64,000 nt of DNA from Andrena cerasifolii (Eukaryota > Arthropoda > Insecta > Hymenoptera > Andrenidae), in NCBI RefSeq assembly GCF_050908995.1, contig NW_027484912.1, positions 124,001-188,000 of the forward strand. The letters are read 5' to 3'. Positions within the stretch are counted from its first letter, which is position 1. Each line of letters starts with the position of its first letter. Below are positions 30,969 through 40,887 of this stretch, piece after piece. Made by a program: the position numbers and the translations under genes. The notes under the pieces are model-generated. The model was not told the DNA's origin, did no database searches, and saw nothing but the letters and a program-made list of their open reading frames with translations.

Positions 30969-33723
30969 GGGGACCGTCCGGTCAAAACGCTCGAAAAATA
31001 GGTGATCTTTGTTATTTTTTTTTTCAAAAAAGTGTACAACTTGCAGTTAAAAAACTTTATGTTCTTTCTTTATTCGTTCTTCAAGAATATAAAAACTTCT
31101 TTTTTTCATTTTCCTATAATTGTTCTAATTTTACATGGCGCTCAGTGCACTACTGCAATAAAAGAGGCGTAAACGGTAGACAGTAGAACTCGATGTAGGA
31201 CTGTCTGAAATCAAAAAACAGAAGATATTCTTATAGTTTATTTCAATCGCTATCGCATCAGCCTTTGAGAAGGCAGATAAATCAAAGCGGCCATGTTTGG
31301 TACACGTTTTAACGCAAACATGCGAAAAAGGGTTAACAACGAAAATGTTAACAACGAAGAACTATGACCTCTAAAATTGATAGTTGAAGGCTGATGCGAT
31401 AGTGAATTCAATGACAAAGAAAATGCCACCAAGTTTTTTGGAATCGGTTAATAATTTCTTTCGGTATGCTGTCTACCGTTCGGAAACATCATGATTCGAG
31501 ATAATCGCGTTTAAAGTTTTGCTTGTATATTCATATCTATTTTATAGAAATTAAAGCTTTTGAAATCATTTACCTTTAGCCAGCTATTCCAGGGCCATAT
31601 AGTAGGCCCTCTGTCTCTTCAAAAGCCAGCTCCATCTCTGTTTTGTCTTTCCTCTGTTGAGTTCGAGCGTCCTTTGACCGACTGCTACTACGGCGCTCGC
31701 CTTGCTTGATACGCTAACAATCTCGGTTCTCAACATATTTTATCGCCAATTTGCTAACGCTTACACCCATCGTATCCAGCACTGACAGTAATGGCTTACA
31801 GCCTTCGTTAAAGATACATGCTGAAATCCAAGCTGCATTTCTATGATATTTTTACCGCAATACATATGTTTTGAAACGAGATTCCATATAGTATTATTGT
31901 AGCTTTCATTGTTATTTTGGGTATTTCTACCTAAACAACGTCGCAAGAGATAATCCGACGTCAAGCTCTCATATATTGGCCGAATAGTTTCCTGTACTTC
32001 AGGAGCTACAGTTGGTTTGTGCGAGAATGACTTCTTGGCAGCTTTATTTTGTAAATATTTGTACCACTGATGTTGCAATAGTCATGCTGCGGCTCGGCGT
32101 CCGTCGATATTTTATGGTAAAAACATGCCCAAAATTTCTCGTTTCACGTCCTGCATAGAATCTGGATATCTTTGAATGGCCAAATTGTAATACGTGGATA
32201 TTTCTCGCATCAATTTATCCGTGAATTTAGCGGTTTTCCCGTGTCGCCCTGGCTGTTTCCTGGTTTTCTGCCTCTTCCCTTTCGGAGCAACTTTTGTTTT
32301 TCGCGGCTTTATCTTGCAACTGTTTTTGTGCGTTCTGCAATTGAATGACATTTCTTTTGGCATTTTTCAGTCTCCTGTACATTCTTTTGCCAACATGTAC
32401 AACGCACTCCAATTTATGAATTACGAAATCAACGCCGTAAGGTTGCGCATCAAGCAAAGATTTGAAGGTCTTCGAGTCACCGTCTTCTATGTAATTTGCG
32501 TACTTTACGCCGTACATAGTTTCCGATCTTCGAAACATATCAATAACTCCATTGACCTCCATTTTTCCTGCGCTTCCTTCATGGTTTGCAGTACATTCAT
32601 TTCTATGTGCGTCGTACCATATTTCATATTCAGGTGTGTTTTTTTTTCACTTGTCCAGGCGCTGCATGATTGACAAAAGCTGGATTTGACAATAAGATCA
32701 GAAACCTTATTATTGTACTTTCCTATCAGTGTAATGACTCCATATAATGAGATAAAACCTCGTTTGGCCCACGTACCATCTCCGGATACAATCAAATGCA
32801 GTTCTGGATTTCCAGCTTCAACGTTCATTTGAATTTCCTGCCTCGCTGCTAAATTTACAACACGGTCATACACAGCTTTGGAAGCAATAGAAATATTGTT
32901 TACTGCTCCGTAATAGGCAGATTTACTTAGATCACTGCAAATGTCCATTAAGCTGCAGAATAAATTTAACCCGACCCCTAGCAGCCTCACCACAAAAATG
33001 ATTTTTCTATTAATTTCGAAAAAGTTGTCAATCAATCGACAAGAATTCAGAATCGTTTCACTGCACGAGCACGTGACGTGTAAGTGGAACCCGACGCCAC
33101 TTTTTCCATCTTTTCGAAAATATATGTCTCCATCACATTTCTTGCACTTAACTAAATTTTGCAGTGGCACCAAAATCTCACTAAAAGAAATAATGGATTC
33201 GCTGTAACAGAAAATTCACTTTTCTTCGCGATTTTAGCCGGTGAAGTAGTCGTACATGTTTCACTAGTAGTTTTACCCGTGAATTGATTCCCAGGAAATG
33301 ATCTTTTCCTTGGTGTACGTCCAGGTTTAGTCTGATAAACACGAGAAGTTTTTTTGTCGCAAGGCATTTTCAAATATTATAGGATTACGAATTTGAAAAT
33401 AAATATTGGTGGGCGAATGATAGTTCGCCCGTGCTGCCACGAGGGCGCGCCACTGTACCGGCACGCACAACTTGCGTGCACGGGCCTGCAGGGCAGTTAT
33501 ATGCGACTAAACGAAACGCGTCACAACTCAAAACAATTGAACTCTTCCCTACGCTTGTCACTTGGATTCTGACGACTCTTCGCGCTGCAGGTATACAATG
33601 CTGAAATGCCTATAACTTTGGGAATTTTACGAATTTCAAAAAATCTTTTTAAACACGTATTCTTAAAAGGTTGAACATTCGAAAAATGAAATAAAAAATC
33701 TATTTTTAGACCGGACGGTCCCC
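30969..33723 (-). mobile_element. TTAA-type DNA transposon with Mutator-like transposase
   Basis: Inverted ends GGGGACCGTCCGGTC bound a 2755-bp element, with TTAT on the left and TTAA on the right. It contains one transposase gene on the minus strand and a small palindrome (31248-31408, ATCGCATCAGCCTT arms). The ends resemble those of the element at 45012-58121 (GGGGGCCGTCTCC) and the transposases share motifs, so the two probably belong to one TTAA-targeting group. Kolobok is the superfamily with TTAA duplications that comes to mind, but this needs a database search. Confidence 0.75.
31576..33373 (-). pseudogene. Broken Mutator-like transposase
   Basis: Segments in three frames can be followed: N-terminus 33373-33200 (MPCDKKTSR, a basic RKRSFPGNQFTG), a zinc-binding/RNase H-like start 33173-32505 (CKKCDG, later VSGDGTWAKRGF), the second motif 32562-32230 (EDGDSKTFKSL and KLECVVHVGKRM), then 32363-32112 and 32078-31761 (CLGRNTQNNNESYNNTIW), and a shifted C-terminus ending YGPGIAG at 31576. 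The DGTW, DGDSKTF and NESYN motifs are characteristic of the metazoan domain called Mutator-like transposase in protein databases. At least four frameshifts inactivate it. Unlike the 45-58 kb element it has no YqaJ domain. Confidence 0.8.
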
Positions 33724-34106
33724 TTAAATGCTACATGCCGATTTTGTTAAAACTTTGCGTAGAATAGTAAAAAATATTCGACACATTTTTTTTATCGACT
33801 ATTGTTCGCATGTAGAGGGTAAAAATAGCTTTCAAAAGCAAGGGCCGAAAATGTATTTTGCGCAATATATCGGACACCGTTTGTGTTGGTAGAAAATTGA
33901 AATTAGAAATTTGCGTATTGTTACAGCAGTCTCAGATTGTAATCGCGATTTTTTTACTAATTGGGATTTATTTAGCGCCCTAGTTACTTTTAGTAGACAA
34001 CGATAAGAAAGTAGCAGTCAGTAAGCAGTGTCTACGATGTTGCAACACTGCATTTCGAGAACTATCAGTCCGATGACTATGTTCCGGCCGGTAGCAGAGA
34101 CGGCCG
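33724..34106. other. Spacer with short shared block
   Basis: No gene. The last 60 bases (TATGTTCCGGCC and following) resemble 40480-40546, so a dispersed repeat was the target of the Transib insertion. Confidence 0.4.
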
Positions 34107-37094
34107 CACAGTGGTCCGATGCATAGAGGAGAAAGTGGAAAAAACTCATAACTTCGGCATTTCTCAATATTTTTGTTTCATATTACTTCTTAAACATCAA
34201 ACTTAATGTAATATTAAAGAAATAATTTAATATGACTTTTTTACACATGAAATGTGTAATTTTATTAAATTTTATAAAATGGGTAATTAGCCGTTATGAA
34301 GTAACATTTTAACATACGTAAATTATACATTACTTTATATACAACACTTATGTTTATTTAAAGATACTTACAAAACCTATACATACATAACTATTTTATT
34401 AACGATTGTGCTTCTTTGCTAAGTGGAAGTGACTTGATCTTTAGTTCTGGTCTTATGTGACTAATATAAGGATCCGAAGTTGTCAGAAGCGTGTTGAACA
34501 TATCCTGATTCGTTGCCAAATGAGAGCATTTCCTGGTGTGGTGTTGTCTATAATATCTACAATCTTTATTTCTGCTTTCCTCAGCCTCTTCTGAGAGTGA
34601 ACCCACAGGCAAAACAGCACATTCAATAATGGCCTTGCCGTGCATTAATATTTTATGCACAGTTGCCGGCATGTAATACCAGGGGTACAATGATATTGCT
34701 AATATAGCTGTTTCTTGGGAAAATGTTTTGAATTTATCTGTATCGATAGCAAAATTGCTGAAAATCACTTCCAACACAACAGCCAGTCTTTTTATTAATT
34801 TTCGTCAACATGTGTTATTTCGGCTCTTATACTCCGATTTGCAAAAAAACCTTCTGGAAGTGTTCCCGTTATTTGTGGTACTCACTCCTTGCTTAACCAC
34901 ATCAACTATTATTCCCACTCTGTCTTTAAATTCAGTTTGAATACGTCTTTTCGTTTCTTCTTTGATGGCTAGGGTTGTTTCTTTTTTTGTCCTCCACGAC
35001 TTAAAACTTAAATTATAAGCTATATGTAAAATGTACTCCATGAATCTGATGCGTGCATGCAATGGAAACATTCCAAGCTTAAGAGCTTCGTCATTTAATG
35101 ATTGGCGCCTATTTACAAGTCGCAACATGTCGTTCATCTGCGATGGTGTGGCTCCACAAATAACGCAGTTGCTGGATGATGCTGTATTAGTTACACATTC
35201 AGCGACTTTCCCATCTATCATCGTAAAGTACAGTGTATGCTCCACATTAAAAATGCGCCCACGCAAATGTATTTCCGTTTTATGTAGCACTTCGATTTCA
35301 CTGTCCACACGAATTTTCTCTTCTTGAATTATGCTTGGTGTCTCTTTGATAAATTCAAACTTCAAGGCTCTACAATAACTCGTTGAAGACGGTCGAAAAT
35401 TGTTCCAGACATATTTGGTTTCATTTTTCCGTAGCGTCATCTTCAAAGGTGCAATTGATGTCATAAATAAATTAGATGCAGCAATATCCAATTGTGGGTC
35501 GGAAAATTTCTGCATGTACTCGTTCTGGCTCGATGCTCCATCACAGCCCCACTTCGTGTGCAATATAAGATTTTGCTCTTCCAGTCCCTCAATTTCAGCT
35601 TGACTTTTTGTTTCGAAAATCCTTCTCGTTGCGTGGTCAAGTAAGTCTTGCAGACTAACTTGTACCGATTTCTCGGTAATCATTATGTTAGAAGGGTAGC
35701 ATTTATTTTTTTATTCTAGTACCTTCTTATAATTGGGAAGTATATTGTGGCCAATATCTTGCCTTCCTGTTGCTTTCCTGAGAGTATTGTATTGGTACTT
35801 GGTCAGTTTCATTTGAGTTATTAGTGCCAGAGCAGAATCAGCATCAAAGGCCCTAGTATTAGCTTTCGAAGCAGATGAAGTAGCAGCAGCGTCGATAAGG
35901 TCCTGGGAAAACGAGTCTCGGTGCTCGCTTACTTTGTATTTCTTCGCTCGATCACAACAGTGTTCAAAATTTTTCTTTGGCCTGCCTTCGCTATTTGCAG
36001 ATAAATCCACAGCTTCTAAATCGACACTTACTAAATTTATCACAAAGACACCTTCCAACCAATCGCAGTATTTTTTTATAAAACTCAAGTTCAACTGTGG
36101 TAAAAATCTTTTATTAATTTCACCCAATATTTTATTAATGTGGTCGTCTTCGAAAACCGAATAATTTTCGTGTAAGAAGTGTTCAAATGATTTATTCGCG
36201 TGGAAGAGAACTTCGCAGAGAACTTTCTACGAAACTGCGAAATTATAGTATTTATTAATTTCAATATAAGATAAAGCAAATCTTTAAAACAATAAACAAA
36301 AACACTCTTTTATAGTTTATACTTGCTTGCTGTTTTCATGTCACGAGAGCATTCACATGTATTACTAACGAATCTTCATATTGCGTGGCTTCAAATTTCC
36401 TTTTATGAATTTCACATGATTTGCAATATACACATTTGACATGGTAGTAAATCGTTTTGTTGGAATGCATTCCTATGAGAGTAACAATTTTGTACAGGCA
36501 CGAAAATCATCCGAAACGCGTAGCGAAGGGCCGTGAACCTATTCAGGAGTCCTGCTGTACCCCCAAAATTTCATGCGTTCTCACACTTTAAACATTAATA
36601 TCAGCTAATGATGCAAGAAGTAGCAGCTGATTTTTGCATGACATTTATGTGATGGTATCTACTTTCAAAATATATCATCAAGAGAATGTAGGAACGCGTA
36701 GGTTTTTTTTAGGCCTACAAAAAGCAGTTACAACCTCAAATTATACGTACCTTTCTTTGAGGCTCGAAAACATGATTTCGGTTATGTATTTTGAAAACTA
36801 TTTACGTCATACATAAGCTGAGACTATACCCGTTTATAATACATAATTCGTTTGATTATAAATGTCCCCAAAAGTAAAAGGAAAATGTCGAAACTTTGGT
36901 TAGAAAGCTGTCAGAATCTCGCTAGCATATGGAAGGTCTACTTCAGATGCATTTTACTTCCGTATTAAAGAGAAAAACATATATCCCTTTTCATAGCAAG
37001 ATAGATTGGTTCATTGTCTCCCAGAAAATAATAATCGATACCTAAAAACCCGACTTTCATAATTTAGGGTTTTTTCCAGGTTGGAACCACTGTG
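34107..37094 (-). mobile_element. Transib transposon with RSS-like ends and GGCCG duplication
   Basis: The left end starts CACAGTGGTCCG and the right end, inverted, starts CACAGTGGTTCC. Both are followed by an A-rich nonamer-like block (AAAAAACTC after a spacer of about 25, AAAAAACCC after a spacer of 12). The identical pentamer GGCCG flanks the element (34102-34106 and 37095-37099). These are the hallmarks of Transib, the transposon family from which RAG1 and its recombination signals descend. The single gene on the minus strand has two in-frame stops. Between 36280 and 37087 nothing coding is recognised. Confidence 0.9.
34391..36127 (-). pseudogene. Transib (RAG1-like) transposase with two in-frame stops
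   Basis: Three collinear frames (36127-35711, 35683-34805, 34777-34391) lie in the same reading frame, separated by a TAA at 35711 and a TGA at 34805. Diagnostic motifs: KWGCDGASSQNEY containing the first catalytic aspartate, MIDGK with the second, a CVICGATP zinc motif, the block DGNTSRRFF-like GNTSRRFF, LYPWYYMPATVHKIL, and EESRNKDCRYYRQ with the catalytic glutamate. The N-terminal segment has KNFEHCCDRAKKYKV and a TKYQYNTLRK block common to Transib proteins. The protein would cut and paste DNA at CACAGTG ends. Only the two nonsense codons are obvious lesions in this part; the extreme N-terminus is unclear. Confidence 0.9.
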
Positions 37095-37423
37095 GGCCGC
37101 CGCACAGTGGTTTCAAATCGCTAAAAAGCGGCAAACCCCTCAAAACGTACTTAAATTTAGTCAGAAATCAGTGCACGGGGGTTTTTGGGGTCGCTGATTA
37201 CGAATCTGAACTTCAAATTTTATAAAAACAAAATGGCGAATCCAACATAGCGGGCGAGTTTATTAAAAAATTGATAGATCTGCACCAAAATTGTTCTTCG
37301 GGTCGCTGATTACGAATATCTTGTCCGAAATGCAAATTTCAATATCGAAGACCTAATAGCATTGGCATAAACCTGGTTTTTAAATTAATTTTTGCGGAAA
37401 TTGTGATAATTTTCCGATGTTCG
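37095..37423. other. Spacer with a second Transib-like end
   Basis: Starts with the GGCCG duplication and then CACAGTGGTTTC at 37103, which looks like another Transib-type terminus; no partner was found. Otherwise AT-rich, with no gene. Confidence 0.45.
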
Positions 37424-37512
37424 TGTTACGAGCCGGGGCTGCGGCAACGCGAGATGCCGGCGAGAAGGGTATTTCCCAAGGAATATGGTTTATGAATATG
37501 TTAGTAAGGTGC

Positions 37513-38518
37513 GCGGACGAACCTGATGCGAAATCAGGGAGCCGCTTGGATTATTGACGGCGAGGACGAACCTGATGCGAAATCAGGGAGCCTCTAGGAA
37601 TGGAGTCAAGCGCGGACGAATCTGATTCGAAATCAGGGAGCCGCAGGAGGGTGAAACGTCGTGAACGAACCCGATGCGAAATCGGGGTGTCACTAGGATG
37701 ATGTTCACAGACGAACTCGACGCGAAGTCGAGGAGCTGTTAGGAGGTTGGATTATTCACAGACGAACCTGGTGCGAAACCAGGGAGCTGTTCGGAGGTTG
37801 GTAGACTTACAGACGAACCTGGTGCGAAACCAGGGAGCTGTAGGATACGGACGAACCTGATGCGAAATCAGGGAGCCGTAGGAGGGTTAAGCGTGGACGA
37901 ACCCGATGCGAAATCGGGGAGCCACTAGGTTGGTAAAGATTCCTTGTTCTGGATGAAAGGTTGCGAACGAACCTGATGCTAGATCAGGGATAGAGCTGTA
38001 CGAGTACTTGAATATTCGGGTAGCTTGAAATCCGAACCAATCCGGGACTCGGTTTCCAAGCCGAGCCGGGTACCCGAAAGAACCGAGCGGCTCGGACAGA
38101 ACCAAGTACTTGAATTTTTTTCAAGCGGCCCGAAAGAAACCGGGCGGATTGGATGGAACCGAGCGGATTGAATTTTTCCAAGCGGCCCGAAAGAAACCGG
38201 GCGGATTGGAAAGAAACGAACGGTCCGCTCGACCTTCATTCGGACCGTTCGTTTCTTTCCAAGCCACCCGGTTTCTTAGGGCCCGCCCGCTTACTTTCCA
38301 AGCCGCCCGGTCTCTTTCGGGCCGCTTGAAAAAATTCAATCCGCTCGGTTCCATCCAATCCGCCCGGTTTCTTTCGGGCCGCTTGAAAAAATTCAAGTAC
38401 TTGGTTCTGTCCGAGCCGCTCGGTTCTTTCGGGTACCCGGCCCGGCTCGGTTTTTCAAGCCGAGCCAGGCTCGGCTTGCTTTTTCCGGGTACTTGATCAG
38501 CTCTAATCAGGGAGTCGC
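37513..38518. repeat. Array of ten covarying stem-loops with GCGAA loops
   Basis: Each unit is P1 - ACGAA - P2 (6 bp) - GCGAA loop - P2' - GAG - P1'. Starts of P1: 37513, 37562, 37612, 37661, 37707, 37758, 37809, 37847, 37893, 37963. P1 pairs are GCGG/CCGC, GAGG/CCTC, GCGG/CCGC, GTGA/TCAC, ACAG/CTGT (three times), ACGG/CCGT, GTGG/CCAC, GCGA/TCGC. P2 pairs are CCTGAT/ATCAGG, CCCGAT/ATCGGG, CTCGAC/GTCGAG and CCTGGT/ACCAGG, with one G-T wobble. Loop and internal-loop bases stay constant (one unit has TCGAA, the last GCTAG; one has GTG for GAG). Unit 10 is split by the MITE at 37991-38505 and resumes at 38506. Confidence 0.85.
37991..38505. mobile_element. hAT-type palindromic MITE with 8-bp duplication ATCAGGGA
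   Basis: Ends TAGAGCTGTACGAGTACTTG and inverted TAGAGCTGATCAAGTACCCG; the octamer ATCAGGGA is duplicated at 37983-37990 and 38506-38513. The interior is a GC-rich palindrome of CGGTTTCTTTCGGGCCGCTTG-like words. A smaller relative is at 47858-48041. Confidence 0.85.
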
Positions 38519-39216
38519 GGGAAATGTTAGTAATGCCTCGTAACTCTTAATTTATATTCGATACAACTCGAGCGGTAAAGTTGTATCAGTGGGTGAGTGC
38601 TACTAATATTATAAGGATCGCTGGGTAAAAGATGGGTTTTAACGAATCTACTCGATTTAGACGTGAACACCATTCGTGTATTCAATAATGAATTATAGTA
38701 CAAATGTAAGTGTCGCGGTTAAATAGTGTAGTAAATGTGTATAAATTACCACTAATTTGCTCGGTGTTGACGCACTGGCGATGCGGGGCGTACGAGTGGC
38801 TATTTCAAAGTGCCCAATAAAATGTAAACTGAACTCGCGGATTCTATGAGGTCAACTATGATTCCGACGGAGACTTTAGTTCGATCTTACTGAATTCAAC
38901 CGACTCGGTACGAGCGTGACACGACGTTACTCTACGCGGGACTGTACTGCTTTTAACCGCAGAGGGTAGAAACCAAAGGGTTTATATAGTCCCAAAAATG
39001 AGTGGGGATGCATTAGAAATTTCCATATAAGGAAATTCTTCCGGGTCGTCGTCGTGTCACTCCCGTTCCCATGGTCGTGATCCAGATGGTAGAGATCATG
39101 ACCCCCCTTAGTGGTATGTGATAAGCAAAAGGATTTTAGGGCGTTTTTCCCTTCGCAGACGCGAGTTCGAAAAGTGGTTGAGAGCGGCGTATGGGAAAAA
39201 ATCCACATACGTAATA

Positions 39217-39569
39217 TTCGCCTAAAATTATATAATAAAAATGTCGAATTAGTATAGCGATCTTAATTTTAAAACATTTTTTTAATTAATTACTGTGAAA
39301 ATTTTATTTATTTTCGATTTTCATGAAAAATACGGCATTCCTACGTTTATAGAAGATTATATAGTTCAAATATGTTGTTGAAAATAATAATAAACAAAGT
39401 CAGGATTATAAATGCTGTTTGAAATGAGAATATGCTATTTAATTCATATAATAAATATTATTGCCTATATCTAGGTACATTTATTTAGATTCTGATAAAT
39501 CGGATATTGTACTTGTACTCTCTGTGCTTTCATTTACATTCTCTTTGTGACATACCATTTCGAGAACCT
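39217..39569. other. Unannotated AT-rich spacer
   Basis: No gene or clear repeat apart from the TTCG duplication at its left edge. Confidence 0.4.
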
Positions 39570-39830
39570 TCAGAGAAATTTTTTTTTCGTGTGTTTCGGA
39601 ATAGCATCAGAAAGCATAATATATGGGTCAGAGTGGAGCAATAATCTTTGGAAAATATCCTGATGCGTTCTTTTTCTTGATGTCTTAAGACTATAACCCT
39701 TCCTGTCCAGTTTACACAGTTTGTGGCATGATTCCAGGACCTCTTCTGTAAAATACCCTATTGGGAGAACGCAGTTTTTGACAGCAGAAGGACCATAAAA
39801 AAAAATTCCCACAAAGCAAAAAGTGCACAC
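39570..39830 (-). pseudogene. Diverged Transib-like transposase C-terminal fragment
   Basis: The frame contains KNCVLPIGYFTEEVLES, then SRKRTHQDIFQRLLLHSDPYI. This lines up with the C-terminal part of the Transib transposase at 34391-34777 (AVLPVGSLSEEAEES and NQDMFNTLLTTSDPYIS). The preceding frame up to 40192 is shifted and degraded. No ends were identified. Confidence 0.65.
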
Positions 39831-40286
39831 TTAAAAGGGTGAGCGTAGATAGATACTAATAAGCACTTTAAATGCGGATGTCTTAAAAAAGTGCAAATAT
39901 GTGCAAGATTTTCCAGTTGGATATCATACTTCACATGTAACTTTAAGTCAAGAAACTTGTCACTGTGTGAAGTTCGGTGAATAAAATAACTATTTTCCTT
40001 CCGTTGTACTAAAATATGAGTAAGATTTAGGATATCTTGAGAAGGGAAGTACAAGAGTAAGTTCAAAGATACTTTGCATTGTTCATGTGCAAAATGTATG
40101 TTTATAACACGTATCTTAATGGTAAAATGTTTTACATATGATTTTTTAAAAATGAACTTTGCCTGATACATTAAACATGCTAGCGTTTTCAAGCCATCTA
40201 AGAAGCACGAAATTTCGTCAACTATGATGGCCTATATCTCATTAACCGACCACTATATTTTAAAATTTCAAGCGGCATTTGTTGCA

Positions 40287-40304
40287 CTGATATATATATC
40301 AGTG

Positions 40305-40348
<44 letters not shown>
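40287..40348. repeat. AT dinucleotide microsatellite
   Basis: A run of alternating T and A, flanked by an inverted CAGTGCAACAAATAT-like phrase. It explains the isoleucine/tyrosine repeats in the overlapping frame. Confidence 0.9.
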
Positions 40349-40352
<4 letters not shown>

Positions 40353-40887
40353 TGTGCCATACTACCAACAAGCTGCTATTCACTTCAGAAATTGACTTTT
40401 GGCCAGCTTTTCGGGAAAAGGCACCACTATGCGCCGTGCCGTGGTCCGATCAAAACCCGCGAAAGGCTTCATAAAAATTTAAATAGGACTGATGACAGCG
40501 TTGCCAATTTCACTATGTTCCGGCCTGTTACTAGAGACAGCCGTGATTCAGCAGATTCAACTGTTGAGTGATCTCACTAGATTTTACTCTGAAGTTGCAC
40601 CTTCATTGGTTGACGCGAAGAAAATCTAGTGAAATCACTCAACAGTTGAGTCTGCTGAACGCACCCATTCTATATGTGATTCAATTACAGCTAAAACAAA
40701 GTTTGATAACTTATCATAAATATCTTAAGTGCCAACTAAAAGTGGCAACGCCCCTTTCCAATCGAAATTTTAAGCCATTGAATAGAGTACCGTGAAATAT
40801 GACGTTGATGTGTTCACTAGCTGAAAGTAAGATATCGCATTTCGTTCTTTCTCTTCTCTCACCTACTGTAGCTTGTAAAACGTTTAC

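Larger units (their letters stand above)
37424..39216. repeat. Solo LTR with TTCG target duplication
   Basis: It begins TGTTACGAGCCGGGGC, close to the TGTTACGTGCCGCGGC start of the retrovirus LTR, and ends CGTAATA (a C-to-T change from the expected CGTAACA). TTCG flanks both sides (37420-37423 and 39217-39220). A polyadenylation-like AATAAA is at 38817. No internal region follows, so it is a solo LTR, 1793 bp including a nested 515-bp hAT-type MITE. It carries an array of ten stem-loops, described separately. Confidence 0.65.

Noticed and set aside
32194..32673. 159-codon plus-strand frame
   Set aside because: It is antisense to the Mutator-like transposase.
37513..37990. Possible hammerhead ribozymes because of CTGATGCGAAA
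   Set aside because: The CTGAT is part of a stem that changes to CCGAT, TCGAC and CTGGT in other units, so the hammerhead core is not conserved.
37513..37990. CRISPR-like array
   Set aside because: Repeats covary and spacers are not uniform; the context is an insect LTR.
38110..38496. 128-codon frame with KKPGG repeats
   Set aside because: It is inside the palindromic hAT-type MITE and mirrored on the other strand.
40224..40571. 115-codon plus-strand frame
   Set aside because: It runs through an AT microsatellite and has no recognisable content.
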